Positions 33,181 through 45,200 of a DNA stretch of 64,000 nucleotides are shown here, in pieces. Origin of the DNA: Perkinsus marinus ATCC 50983 (Eukaryota > Perkinsozoa > Perkinsida > Perkinsidae); assembly GCF_000006405.1 (NCBI RefSeq), contig NW_003216446.1, forward strand, positions 239,043 to 303,042. Direction: 5' to 3'. The notes below the pieces were generated by a model. The model was not told where the DNA came from. It was given only the letters and a program-made list of their open reading frames with translations, and made no database searches. Each line of letters opens with the position of its first letter. The first letter of the stretch is position 1. Both the position numbers and the translations under genes were made by a program.

Positions 33181-34706
33181 TCATGCACATTTATTATCGT
33201 CTGATTTCAACAGTCTATAGATCTCATCAAGAACCTGAACAATGTCAGAAGATACGTCCCGTGGATCGTCGGCTTCTTCTATGCGGAGTACCTCATCTGG
33301 TGGACATTCCTCATTCGCCACAGCCAACTTGAGGGCTTCTCTGAAAACCTACACGTCTTGAGGTCCAGAAAGGGGAGAGCAGCCTCTCATGACTGTATGT
33401 AGAATACCCATTACCTTAACTACGTTGATACCACTGCTGGCGCTGACGAAGTAGAAGGGTAGCTTGTGACGCGCCGGGAAAGCGAAGTTACGCTGAGGGA
33501 CACTCTGGACCGATCAGAGGTCAGTGATCGCACCTCCGTTACGGTCATGTCGATATCGATTTTATTTGCGACACAAATCGCTGGAACATCCTCAACGTGT
33601 TGACGGAGTTCACCGAACCAATCCTGACTGACAACGGAGGGAATCAACTCAGGTACTGTTTTCAATTGAGGCGGATATGAGGGACTGTGAGGCTCGATCG
33701 GATGGGCAGTTATTAACGTTGTGTAATGGAGCACGCGAAAACTCAGACCCAGCCCATAGATTCTATAGGTTTTCTCTGAGTTCTATTCTATTCTATTCCA
33801 TTCTCTTCTATTCTATAGTATAGGAGTGCAAATCGACGATCCATACACTCTTAACGGATACGTCCCTCCCTCGCTCGAGCCCGAGCGAGAGATGCCACAA
33901 AAGGAGCATGAAACCATGCCTATGGGCTTGGATTCTATTGGAAGACTCGAAAAGCCATCGATTGGGAAATCTCAATATGATCAAATTCATGACAGAATGA
34001 CTCGAGAAGCCTCCGTGGAAGGATCGGGTGGAACAACGCTTTCCCAGGGAAATTCCCACATACAAATGCCAGAGATCTCTGACAGGGTTTCCACCTACAG
34101 ATGTTTGTAAGTTATCTTCCTGGTGATATCGAAGACCAGTATAGCCGCATTAGCCTTGTAATAATAACTTGGATGAAGCTTGTTAAACTGTTCCTGTCCC
34201 GCTGTATCCCACAAGTCTACCTTCCATTGCCGTCCATCTGTAGAATGGTGGCCAACACACCTCCACTGCGCCACGAAATAACACTACCTTCAGTGGCAGT
34301 GGTGTAGCGGAAGAGGTTGACCGCGTAAGTGGATAGTTGCCGTGGGTTGTAGTCGTCCAACAGGAAACGTTCCACAAGCTTGCTTTTCCCGGACGCAGAG
34401 TCACCTGAAGATTCCTGTCTCTGCTCACAAACACACGTAGTAGAATCTAGCATGCGTTATGCCATGCTCATCCGCTAGAAAATTCGAATTACGTTGGTGG
34501 TGGAGTTAACGGTATCAGGGAGAAGAAGCTGATCCAGGAGCAAGCGGCTTGAATTTGAAGTTAAAGTCGAGGAGTTTTGTGATCATCACAGATCTTTACT
34601 TACCGAGTAATATGATTTTCAGATCTGCTGGTGTCATGTCATCCTCGGCGTATTCTTGTCGATGTTCAGTTTGATCGAAATAAGACTGCGACTCGGACGT
34701 CGCCAT
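33181..34706 (-). CDS. RABL2-like small GTPase
   Basis: RABL2 is a Ras-superfamily GTPase that binds the IFT machinery and promotes ciliary trafficking. The first exon gives MATSESQSYFDQTEHRQEYA and DLKIILLG. The next gives DSASGKSKLVERFLLDDYN (P-loop) and PRQLSTYAVNLFRY, which is distinctive for RABL2. Then come WKVDLWDTAGQEQFNKLHPS (switch II), YYYKANAAILVFDITRK, WFGELRQHVEDVPAICVANK with ID after it (NKxD), and a helical C-terminus, VQVLDEIYRLLKSDDNK. No C-terminal prenylation Cys motif is seen, in line with RABL2. A long intron near 33.65-34.09 kb holds a pentanucleotide microsatellite, and the intron near 34.22-34.29 kb holds a reversed family H core. Confidence 0.93.
33781..33823. repeat. 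TTCTA pentanucleotide microsatellite
   Basis: Imperfect TTCTA/TTCCA repeats inside the long RABL2 intron. Confidence 0.85.
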
Positions 34707-35031
34707 GATGCTAAGTTCAGACGGGACTACACTGTGAAGGCTGCACTGCAAACGTTACAGTGAAGCAGTACAGCAACTAAGGGAACACTGAGATGCCCAA
34801 GTATCTCTTCGATCTACTCACGCTTTGATCGAGAATCGTTGCAGTACAAAAGATTCGTGGATGCAAGAAGCGTGCGCCCAATAATTCGCCCACTGTGTGA
34901 TGATGATTTCTCGAGGCTTGACAACTCTGCTATAGTTGTCGCTTATTCAGACGAGGATTCGTGATTGATCCTGTCTACTTTTCTCTCTCGTATACTCATT
35001 ATCAGACTTATTGAGAAATAGTCAAGAACTT

Positions 35032-35337
35032 ATGAGATTACAAGATATGTCTGTGACGCGTCCGATATTCGGTTCTGAATCAGAACTTCTGATCTGTGAC
35101 GTAAATCGGGAAGTCCGTAATTTTGCAGCTCGTTACATTTCGAGTATCTTACGTACTTCAGGGGTTCTTATTTGGATCTTAATCTTCGGTCTATTCCGTC
35201 ACTATTACTCCGATATGGATACGAGTTCTAGTAGAGAAAGCGATGTTGGGTTGCACGCGAGTCCGTCGTCGATAGCTTCTAATCGAGAGTCTGCAGGGGA
35301 GGAAACCGTGTCGCTACACACTGTTCCAAATCTATAG
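35032..35337 (+). CDS. Small hypothetical membrane protein
   Basis: A 102-codon frame beginning MRLQDMSVTRPIFGSE. It has one hydrophobic segment, TSGVLIWILIFGLFRHYY, and a Ser/Glu-rich C-terminal tail. I do not recognise it. It sits alone between the RABL2 promoter side and the weak hypothetical gene near 36.5 kb. It may be a complete small single-pass protein or one exon of a larger gene. Confidence 0.35.
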   Translation: MRLQDMSVTRPIFGSESELLICDVNREVRNFAARYISSILRTSGVLIWILIFGLFRHYYSDMDTSSSRESDVGLHASPSSIASNRESAGEETVSLHTVPNL

Positions 35338-35493
35338 GATTCGACGGCATTCACAAAGCTGCTTTGTGCTCCAGAACTAGTTTTCATCTTTTAGTTATTT
35401 CTATCCAATGAGATAGAGAGTTTTCAGTTCGTCATCACAAAAGCTACCCACTGCGTCTACTTCATTGGTAGCAACTTTCAAGACGAGTATTTT

Positions 35494-35513
35494 GCCCGGC
35501 CTCCCGGCCGGGC
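35494..35513. repeat. Inverted repeat, 8-bp arms
   Basis: GCCCGGCC and GGCCGGGC around TCCC. A possible exon (VEDEQFVLGDDG then ITFEKVWAYRPELPVI, about 35512-35707, with an intron between) starts just after it, but its gene is not identified. Confidence 0.7.
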
Positions 35514-36479
35514 GTGGAGGACGAGCAGTTTGTCTTGGGCGACGATGGTGAGTCTTTGCTTACCCTGCCTTCTTCTGACCCTCTCCTTATTTCAGGTATT
35601 ACATTTGAAAAGGTTTGGGCCTATCGGCCAGAGCTTCCAGTTATCATTGCTCCTTCTACGAACTGTTTGTGTGGTGTTCACGCGTGGAACATTCGAGGGC
35701 TGGTGTGAAATGTTAGTATAACCGACATGATCTGCTAAGTTGTGCTGACTTCACGTCAAAGTTATTCTGAGCGCTCGAGTTACAGCCGAACCTGGTCGCT
35801 GCCACATCGCTGTGAAAGATTGGAATGGTAATCAATGACAGCAAGTCATTCAGCCTACTTGAACGTAATGATAGCATTTATCCCGTCATTCCTGAGGATT
35901 AATGAATCATACGGGGGATAAGAGGAGAGAATGAACGATACCTTAAAGGTCATAGTATCAAGTTGCCTCTCTCAGGAGGCCGATGGAGAATGATACCTAC
36001 TTTGGCTTGAAGTCTTCGGGTAGATTAGCAATGGCCTTATAGAGAAATATGTATCAGTATTGGACGCTTGCCGTGCGTGCGCTACGAGACGTGTTCATAT
36101 CAGCTCAGCTGCCAGGAGGTTCTCCAGTGGAGGATTGTGGGATTACTCCATCGTCGAAGCGCATTGAGATGCTTCCGATGGCAGACTGCAACTAGCAACA
36201 CCCTTCCCGGAGAACGCTCCAGGTTCGCATCAGTAATATATGGGTCGGCTCCATAAATCGCTAGGTTGTGGAGTCCTTCCACAGGGAAGCTTTAAGCGCC
36301 CCTAGCAGTTCGGTGAAGGAGCTTCGCCTCCGCCCAACAAACTATTCAGAGAGATGAAGACACGCTTCGAGACCCTCTCGGGATATCACTGATGACTCGT
36401 CATCACCGTCGCCTTGACATGTTCCATGTTGCTTCCTTTTCACAAGGCCTATGTAGTTCACGAATGCAGCCTTTGAGAG

Positions 36480-37621
36480 ATGGCTAACAGAGGGCTCATC
36501 CGAGAGGGCAAAAATCAAGATAGGATTGACCCCTCAGACTGCCTAATGTCCCCGACGAACCTTCATCCCATTGGTTCCCAGAACACGAAAACTAACACAG
36601 GTCGGAGTGTTTGCTCGACCCTGCCTGGAGATCTCTCAGGCCACTTCAAGTCTTATGTTGATGTCCGCGTTGTGGAGCTCCGCAGATACGCGTTTCTAAC
36701 ACCTTCCGAGATCATGCAAGTCATACAACTGGAATGGCGCCTCGCACAAGAGTATGATCACCGGTCTGAGCCGAGAGTATCGAATTGTAGATCTTCTGGT
36801 TGCAAGGAGGGTCCGCGAAATAAACGCCCGCGAACGGAGGAGTCGGGACAGCATGGTTGGTTAACATGAGCCCTTCTCCTACTCACGTCAGCTGTAGGCA
36901 CGCCTATCATCCGCTTTATCGAGGAAAAAATTCGAGAATATCGCGCAGCAGGGCAGATTAGCGATAACCTTCAAATTAGCGACGAAACGCACTGTGCGCT
37001 ATGGGAATGGAGACTGAATGCAGAGATGCCCGAGGTTGGAAGGAATACCGTTTTTTTTCTGAGGGATCGGTATTCTTGCAGCGTCCGAGTGGCCCCACTG
37101 CATTCTCTGTCAGTGATGAACAAGAACCTGAAGCCATTCAGTAAAGAGGGCTCACGGATACATTTGTGTGCACTGGTTGTAGATCAACAGAGACCGATGG
37201 TGTAGAGCTGAAAGAAAGTCTCAGCGACGAAGATTCCAGCCAACGCATAAAACAGCGTAACGTAAATCCTGCATCAGACACCGTCGACGCTGAAAGTCAC
37301 GAAGATAGCCGCTCAGTAGGATTGCTGAATCGCAGGGACTTTCTTCTTTGAAATTCTCTCCTTCGTGAACCTCCTCAGGGACTGGAATCCGAATCCGGAG
37401 CGTCAGTAGGTTTGAGGAGCTCGAAATGGACAGTAGGTTCCAACAGGGATTCTTTTGGTTTATTAATTCTCTTCCAGGGAGAGGAGGTACGCGAGTTATT
37501 GAGAGCTCATTCAATCCATGGAACAGACTTTAAAGCGGCTCTTGACTCTGGAGCATTCACAACCTGTAACCAGTCCTCCATCGCCATATATTCCACGATA
37601 CTCCCTAGTTGGCTCACTTGA
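36480..37621 (+). CDS. Hypothetical protein, several exons
   Basis: Unrecognised. A first frame of 129 codons (36480-36869) includes YVDVRVVELRRYAFLTPSEI and ends in a basic RNKRPRTEES stretch that resembles a nuclear localisation signal. After a possible intron, 36895-37205 reads TPIIRFIEEKIREYRAAGQI and DETHCALWEWRLNAEMPEVG. A last frame, 37412-37621, contains EEVRELLRAHSIHGTDFKAA. The frames look protein-like but I cannot prove they form one gene. Confidence 0.35.
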
Positions 37622-37955
37622 TGATCAGTTTCTCAAAAACGCGCACCGCACTCTCTCTCAGAGGGAAATTTGGGAGACTTAGAAGCAACCCTCCAAGCAC
37701 ATCATGAGTCTGTGGTCGGGTGGAGCATGAATGTCATGTTTCCATTATAGAGGTGTTGGGTTTAGTCTAGTTCGAACATAAAGCACGATTTCGATGAACA
37801 TGCGTAAGGGGATCGTTTCGCGCTAGTTCTGGCGCGGTTCAGTCTCAGGACCCTTGGCGGGGGATAACGAGCGGTGCTGTATGATGCATGTTCTAGGTGA
37901 AATAAAATTAGGGTCGTACATTGGCCTCATAGCAACAATGATACTATGGTTGAAT

Positions 37956-38028
37956 ACTCTGGGCGGGACTTGAACCCGCAACCTTTGGATTAGAAGTCCA
38001 ACGCTCTATCCGATTGAGCCACCAGAGC
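37956..38028 (-). tRNA. tRNA-Arg (anticodon TCT)
   Basis: All arms fold on the minus strand. The 7-bp acceptor stem is GCTCTGG with CCAGAGT (one G-U). The D-arm is GCTC/GAGC, the anticodon stem TTGGA/TCCAA around CTTCTAA, and the T-arm GCGGG-TTCAAGT-CCCGC. It is 73 nt with no intron. It is the only tRNA-like sequence in the window that makes a full cloverleaf, in contrast to the tRNA-like intron elements. Confidence 0.97.
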
Positions 38029-38857
38029 TGGTGCTAATATTTTCTAGCGTTATTCTACGTTCTTAGTCCGAGCAGTATGTTGGATAGCACATGAGGTTGG
38101 AGCTACGTTTCGAACCGAAAATATCACTTGCGTGCCTGTGTGCATGCATGCAATCTCACCATTATGGCTTGTTATCTTGTAATCATGCAGAATGTTCGGA
38201 TGACTACCATACTTACTGCTGCTCAAATCTCACGTCTACGGAAACCGCTGCGACTACCTTAGGCCCATCAGATGCTCTATGCGCATCAAACTTCTACTTG
38301 TCTTAAAAACCTGTCTAAACCCATCTCTAGGTATGCGCTGCCAGACCCATACGCTAGAGACACAAGCGTGCATCACGAATTTTCCTTGCGAGACTAGTAA
38401 GTTATGCGTTAGCCCTTAGACATATTAGCCGTCATGTCAAACGCATCGTAACCGAATAGAAATACCATAGGGAACGCAACATCAACCTTGACTGTCACTT
38501 CATTTGCTTGTTTATACCCTCCGTCTTGATCGTTGGTCAGCTGTCTTCGTCTCCGAGATGGACAAGAACCTCTCTCTTATATCGCTTGATGAATCATCGA
38601 ATTCATCACACTCGCATGCACGCCCTCCGTCAACAGTTCCAGTAGTGCGGGTACTAGCAATCTGCAGTTACCTTTGTTGAACTGACAACGCAAGACAGTA
38701 GACGAGATATGTACATGACACGATTGTCATCAAATAACACGCAAAAATGTCACGTTATAAAAAACAAATACTCAACCTCTGCTGTCCCTACGTTACCCCG
38801 ATGGGGTGGACCCGACGGCACTAAATAAATTATAGTCATGCATGATGATGTTCCAAC
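38029..38857. other. Intergenic region
   Basis: Between tRNA-Arg and the 3' end of GSK3. A 71-codon frame at 38091-38306 has no recognisable motif. I see no supported gene. Confidence 0.45.
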
Positions 38858-40251
38858 TTAGACGGGGGCAGAACTCGAGGAGGAGCTACTGCTGTTTCCA
38901 GCCACCACTGGAGGCGCTTCTAAACTACTGCATTTAGTGTACCATTGTGGGACCAACTTCTCGCCGTCGGGTATTCGGCTGAAGGCTACTAATTCTTCTT
39001 GGCTAAAATCAAACAGAGGCGGCAGAGGCTTTTCCGGAGCCTCTCTGCCGAACACTCCTGGAGGCAGCGTAGTGGACTTCAATCGTAACTCGTCGAAAAA
39101 CACTTGGGTCAGAGCCTGCGTTGTTGTGATGCGCTCGGCTGGGTCGTATTTCAGAGTGCAGCCAATCTAAAAATACAAAATCAACGAAAAACAACATAAA
39201 AACGAAAAACAACTTACGAAGTCAATGGCGTCCGGCGCCGTTTTTGATCGAAACACTTTATGCCACGTATGAGCTCTGATGTGAGGGAACTTAAATTCAG
39301 TGTAGTTTGGATTCATCGCCAATAGCTGTTCCTTCGTGGGGGTACCTACAGCAAACAATACCAGGAAAGCTTACTAGTCATCAAGAAACCTACCAAGAAC
39401 TTTAATAACTTCTACAAGCTGGTCTACGCCACTTTCGCCAGGAAACAGAGGCGTGCCGAGTATCATCTCGGCCAGCACACAACCTGAGCAGATGACTATA
39501 CACTCGAACGTGGTAACCTATCGTGACTCACCAGTACTCCACGTGTCGATGACACAAGTATACTCACTGGCACCGAATATGAGCTCGGGGGCGCGGTAGT
39601 AACGACTGCAGATATAGGAGACGTTTGCTTCGCCTGGGATGAGCCGCTTCGCCGAGCCGAAGTCGCATATCTTCACTCGATGTGTTTCACCACAAACCAG
39701 AAGGTTCTGTGGTTTGATATCTCGATGGCAGATACCGAGATTATGTAGATAGGATAGAGCTCGACAGACTTGATAGCCATACAGCTTGCAGAGGAGTAGA
39801 GGCACTTGACGCTTCTGTTTACTGTAATACTTCACCACTCGATACACCGTGTCCGACATATAGTCCATGACGACGTTAAGGAAGAGTTCATCAGGTCGCT
39901 CACCATTGGTATAGAAAGCATGCCTTAGAGTGACCTGATGAGGTAGAGTGGACTGATAACGGCAGCAGCTAAGACTTACTATATTGGGATGCTTGAGTTC
40001 CCTCATTATGTGTAGTTCTCGATTCTTATATCGTCTATCCTGGAAGACCTTCTTGATGGCAACACTCTCATTCGTGTCCACCACAGTGGCTTGATACACT
40101 ATGCCAAAGGAGCCGTTACCTGCAACAAAGGTAGAGGAAGAGGTTATAGTAGAGGATTACCTATCACTCGTTCGGCGTTGTATGTATAGGCGTTCGGGTT
40201 CTTCCCTGAGGATGAGTAAATAGTCCAGTTCAAAAGGTCGAGTGCTACCAT
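38858..40251 (-). CDS. Glycogen synthase kinase-3 (shaggy-type) Ser/Thr kinase
   Basis: GSK3 phosphorylates primed substrates in many signalling pathways. The catalytic domain shows [10 protein letters not shown] (Gly loop), [19 protein letters not shown] (VAIK lysine and alpha-C Glu), [11 protein letters not shown] (catalytic loop), KICDFGSAK (DFG) and [18 protein letters not shown]. The last holds the activating Tyr and the Arg of the primed-phosphate pocket. Later exons give [27 protein letters not shown] and a Ser-rich end. The start [18 protein letters not shown] at 40251 precedes an intron in the Gly-loop region. Introns also lie near 39.11-39.17, 39.36-39.40 and 39.49-39.54 kb. It is divergent from the proteasome gene, 368 bp away. 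Confidence 0.96.
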
Positions 40252-40619
40252 CTGCCGGATCAATGAAGCCTTCAGGTAAGTCCATACTCGGGAATGAGGA
40301 GAAGGCTAAAGATGAATTCGTGATGTGAATCTTATCGGCGTTACTGCGCTGTTAAACGCAGCGCTCGCCAAAGTGATCGATAATGATTCTCGGCAGTGTC
40401 GAGCGTCTCTTTGCTGTGCGTAGGGGAGTTACAGGAGGGTAGGGCTTCCAGTCATTACATACTTTACTAATAGTCACTGCTTAGGGTCGCAGTAGAGGGC
40501 TCGTGGCACTTACCTTAACCTTCGTTGAATCTTCCACCCCCAGCCACAAGAATCTTCCTGGGCTGATCAAATGGCAGTTTATATGTTTGTGGCAGTGTTT
40601 TGAATAATTTTGCGGAATT

Positions 40620-41950
40620 ATGTCGGGAACTGGCTCGGGATATGATCTTTCGGCGACGACGTACTCTCCAGATGGGAGGGTCTTCCAGGTCATATCTTTG
40701 CATCATATAAACTAGGTCATAAAACGTATCCTCTTAGATTGAATACGCCCAGAAAGCTGTTGACAACGGCGGCACTGCTCTCGCTCTGTGTTGCAAGGAT
40801 GGGGTACTACGCGGCTTGTATCCGCTGTATTACTTAACTCGTTTTAGGTCGTCTTCGCTAATGAGAAGTTCCTCTTGTCGAAGATGTTGGTTCCGGGCAC
40901 AAATAAAAGGATTTTCCCAGTCGATCGTCATGCCACTCTGGCCATCTCTGGGCTTGTGGCCGATGCTAAACAGATCGTTGAAAGGGGTAGTAAAGGGAGC
41001 TCATGCGGATGACAACTTTTCCAATGCATATCATTTTCGGGGAAGCTCTTGTATCGAGAGTTGAGCCGGTGGAGTCGCTTATCATCCACCATCCTATAGG
41101 GTATGAAGTGCCCTAGAGATGGCGAGCTAATTGCTCTATCCCTCGGGCTTGTCCATTCCCCATGGGACTGCTTGTGGTTTTCAGCGAGAGAAGAGTGCTC
41201 CCAGTATAAGCAAGTTTACTCGACTCCTATACCTGGACCAGTATTGGCAGACCGTGTAGCTATGTTCATGCATATGTACACGCTTTATTGGAGTGGTAAT
41301 AGTGGAATGGGTTAGAATGTTAGGCCTCTATACGGGAGGTATCACGTTCAAATATGAGGATGGTTCTTTTGTCTCAGTCCGGCCCTTTGGCAGTACTGTC
41401 CTGTTGGGTATCTACGACGAAGTCGAGGGCCCTCAGCTGTACGGCATCGACCCCAGCGGGACCGCTATTAAGTTCAAGGGGATCGCTGTTGGTAATAGGA
41501 GTAACTCTAATCCTGTTGAAGACGATATCAATTCCTATCGTGGTGGTTAGGTAAGGGTCGTCAAGCTGGGCGTACTGAAGTCGAAAAGCTCCTGCCCGTC
41601 GATGCTTCGATCCCTTATGTGAATCTTACTTGTGAGGAGGCCAAGTTCTACGCGGCTAAAATCATTCAGAAATGTCATGATGACAAGGTGAGGGAATCCT
41701 GAGGTTGATCGAACAAGATACGCAATAGGTTGGTATATGTATTCTATTTCAGGATAAGGATTACGAGTTGGAGATGGCTGTGCTATGTGATGCTAGCGGA
41801 AAGTCGCATAAAATGGTAACATTGGGAACTCGCTGAATTCACTGACTATTGGGATGTGTGCAGATTTCTCAAGAGGAGGTCCATCAACTTCAAGAGCGGG
41901 CCAAGAAGGCGATTGAAGAGGAAGAGGATGCACAGATGGAGCAGGACTAG
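40620..41950 (+). CDS. 20S proteasome alpha subunit, PSMA3/alpha-3 type
   Basis: A structural subunit of the outer ring of the 20S proteasome. The first exon starts MSGTGSGYDLSATTYSPDG; after a 49-nt intron (40689-40737) comes IEYAQKAVDNGGTALALC, the alpha-subunit N-terminal signature. Next are VVFANEKFLLSKMLVPG, IFPVDRHATLAISGLVADAK, PIPGPVLADRVAMFMHMYTL, RPFGSTVLLGIYDE, GPQLYGIDPSG, EVEKLLPVDASIPYVNLTCE and a typical acidic tail EEEEDAQMEQD-stop. The acidic C-terminus and DYELEM match the PSMA3 branch. It has at least six introns. A minus-strand frame over the first exon is a shadow. Confidence 0.96.
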
Positions 41951-41959
41951 TTCGTGGTT

Positions 41960-41995
41960 GCTATCCAATAGGTCCCTGGTTCGATTCCCCGGAGT
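41960..41995 (+). repeat. tRNA-like T-arm after the proteasome stop codon
   Basis: GGTCCCTGGTTCGATTCCCC lies about 15 bases downstream of the stop, in the presumed 3' UTR. It shows that these tRNA-derived pieces are not confined to introns. Confidence 0.65.
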
Positions 41996-42267
41996 GACTC
42001 CTATCCCTTTATGTGTAAACACTAAATAGTAACCGTTTCGATACTCTCAATACCTCTATGACTTTGGTTATCTTCAATGCCCGGCCTCAGGAGGGGTAAG
42101 AGGCCACTACGCCTCGCTCTCGTGGTTTCAATCATGCAGGGAAAGTGAGGTTAGCCTTGGTTTCACACTTTCGTCTGAAATAGTCTGTTATTATAGGTTT
42201 GTGTCGTATCTTGGTGGAGGGTGATTGATATGCTCAGTATTGCTATTATGTTTTCTATCAGCTGATT

Positions 42268-45200
42268 ATGCCCCATCGTAGTTTCCAACCCCCAGCTAGA
42301 GAGCAAAGGCCGCCGCCCTCTTATCTACACCATACCTCCATACGCTCACGTCAGTTGACGTTGCCATTGGGGGCTGTGTCGTCTCATAGTAGCACTACTG
42401 AGGGCATCATCGCCAAACGCTATGTGTCTAGGAAGCCCTGGGCTGGGATATTAGCTTTAATGTAGGCCACAGGGGTAGAGGAGGGGCCAGTCTAGATGAT
42501 CACTACCTTCTTTCGATGAGATTCAGTCGGGAGGATGTTGATGTTTGACCTTTCCACTGTGGTGATAAGCTGTTTGCGATGTGATGATATAACGACTAGA
42601 CTCATGGGCGCGGGTTCGATCCCCCGCAAGGGGATTTTCAGTATCACATCGTTTCGAATAGTTTAAATACATAGAAAGGACTGAGGAAGGTTTTGTATCC
42701 CATCGTAGAATACACAAATTATGAGAGTGACTTGTAACATCGTCGTAGTGATACATCGATGATAGAAAATGACTTTAAAGCTGAGTAGCTATTCCCCCAG
42801 ACAAGTAATTGCCTCAGTGTGGTATTACCCCTCAGTTACTTATCCTGGATTGCCTTGCATGGTTATGCGGCGTGGACGGCTGTGACGTGTCCGAATAAAG
42901 ACTTTCATCAGTTCGTCTGGCCCCTAGCACTCATCCCTACCCTCCCCTGTGCCTACTTTACGATCCAATTGGGGTGAGTTCTTGTGAGTGCCAAATCGTT
43001 CATGTGGTCTCTCTTAGATGTGTTAGGAGTTACTCGAAGGCTCTGTCGGCAGCCTTGGGCCTCTACCCGCTTTTTTTGGGTCTGAAGTCTTTATCTCGGT
43101 GTAAGGTAGGTAGTAGGGGGGAAGTGCATTGCATATCCATGCTGGAGTTGTTATTTCATCGGAGAAAAATAGTTGAAAATCTGCTGAGTAGTGGAGTGCG
43201 TATACTGCCACTGTGTGCCTTGTCCATGGGTTCGGTGGAACTACTGGCTAGTTGATCTCTCGAGACCCATACCATTCGGAAGGGCGTCGTTTATATATCC
43301 TACAAAAAATATGAGAATGCTCTGATCCTCTGTCGTATGTTGATCAAAATGTGGAAAATGCTCGGAAAGAGACCGTGCCGAGAATCGAACCCGCAGCCAT
43401 TTCTAACAATTTGAACGCCGTTTATTTGTCCCGAAGGTCTAGTGGAGGATCTCATATCAACAGCAATCGTTGGGGCCGACTTGTTCTTCTCAGGATACTC
43501 CCAAATTCGAGGAGGTCCAAGCCATACAAGCAGCAATAGGGATAATGCCGAGTCTAGCACTGTTCGCCAGCATCCTTGTTGCTGTAGAGACGCCTTATGC
43601 CAATATACGGGACAGTGGATTCCGATACTATTCTGTAGTACTGGTGATCATATCAACAGAGTTTACTCTCGTTTATCCTCAGTTGCCGGGCCCGTTAGGC
43701 TCGTGGTCGGCTGAATGGATGCAGTATCGAGTTGATCCGCAACTTGTACTCGATGAGGAGCCTCTAAGGTAGGACTATTTTCGTGGCGCGCGGTAGTCAT
43801 CATCAGTGCGAGTGTGCTATTCTTCGCATCCCATTTGATGATACGTCTTCTTGTGTTCAGGAAGGTGTCGATATGGGGTATTATCCTCACCGGTATCTTT
43901 ATGGGTCTGCTGCTCACCCGCTCGCAATCGGACAAATCCGTCGTCCCTGAGTCTTTGGTAATGCAGCTGATATCTCTACTGTAAGTTATTATCAAATCGA
44001 TCATCAGGGCGAGCGCGGATGTGGTAGGCAGTTTGTCATCTGGTGGTAGGTATTATTCCTGTTGTACATGTGCGAGGACGACTCTCATAGTGCTATTCCT
44101 TTCGTCGGGTCCCTCTCGTCGGATCGCTCCTTGGAACAGCTATAGCGTGCTCCTCAGCATGTGTGTCGCTGTTGTATTATGTGTAAGGAAGAGGGGGGGA
44201 CAAGAGCAAGCACCGTATTATTTGTTCCTCGGAGTGCCCTATCTGCCGCCCTATTGCTCCCTTTCAGGCGCTCTCATTCTCAAGGGCTCGGTCTCAATCT
44301 GGCGTAGCAATCTCTGGTTTGGTTGCTTTGGGTTGCTGGTGGACCAGTAAGTATCTTTGCGCACAGCGAAGGATTCTGCATAATTGGAATCACTGATAAC
44401 TCTGATCAATGTTTGAATCTTACGATATAACTAATTTCTTAGAGAGGCATGCATGGAGGACTGTTTTAAAAACGACGCTCCCGGGGGTAGAACCCGGGAC
44501 CTGTTCGGCAGTAGCAGCGAGTTTTGGTCTCCTATGATAGGAGGGTTCACTGTAATTCTCCGATCCCCACTCGCGGCTCTGCCGCGAGCAGGAAGGAAAC
44601 CGCCCGCTCCGCCGGCAAGGTTCATTATTATCCGCACACTGTCAACCCTAGAATGCACGCGTGCACTATTTTTCACGTACGCGCGCGCAAACAATGTCAC
44701 TCTTGATTAAACGGAACCGCCGATATGCGAAAGGCCAAGGACCTCGGTCCGAGGTAGCGTCATTAGCAACACTGCGTCCAAACTCTTGAAAGGTATCACC
44801 CAAGTATCATATCCCACTATACTCAGAAAATTTTGAAATGCCCTGCGTCAGTAACTACGCTTCGAAATTCAGCTGGCTCCGTATACGCAAGGTCGATGGT
44901 AGGGTGGAGTATTGTTGTGGGGAGTGCTTGGACCATGAAGCCTCCGGCAAATGGGCAGCTTGGAGGACTTGTGATGCATCGAGGTTCAAGAAATCTGATC
45001 TGACCGACCATGAGAAGGCCATCCAGAATGGCAAGCATAAGTTCAAGCAGCTCCCTGTACACGTAGCCTTCAAGCAGATCATTGCAAAAAATGAGGCTAC
45101 TGAGGCTAGTCGCATGGCCGAAGAACTCCTCCTTGTTAATCCCTTGGCCGACCTAGCACTCACTTTGGCTATCGAAGAGGTCGCGCTCCTCAAATCCGAA

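Noticed and set aside
40515-40703. Minus-strand basic frame near the start of the proteasome gene
   Set aside because: It overlaps the first proteasome alpha exon (MSGTGSGYDLSATTYSPDG) on the plus strand, which is clearly coding.
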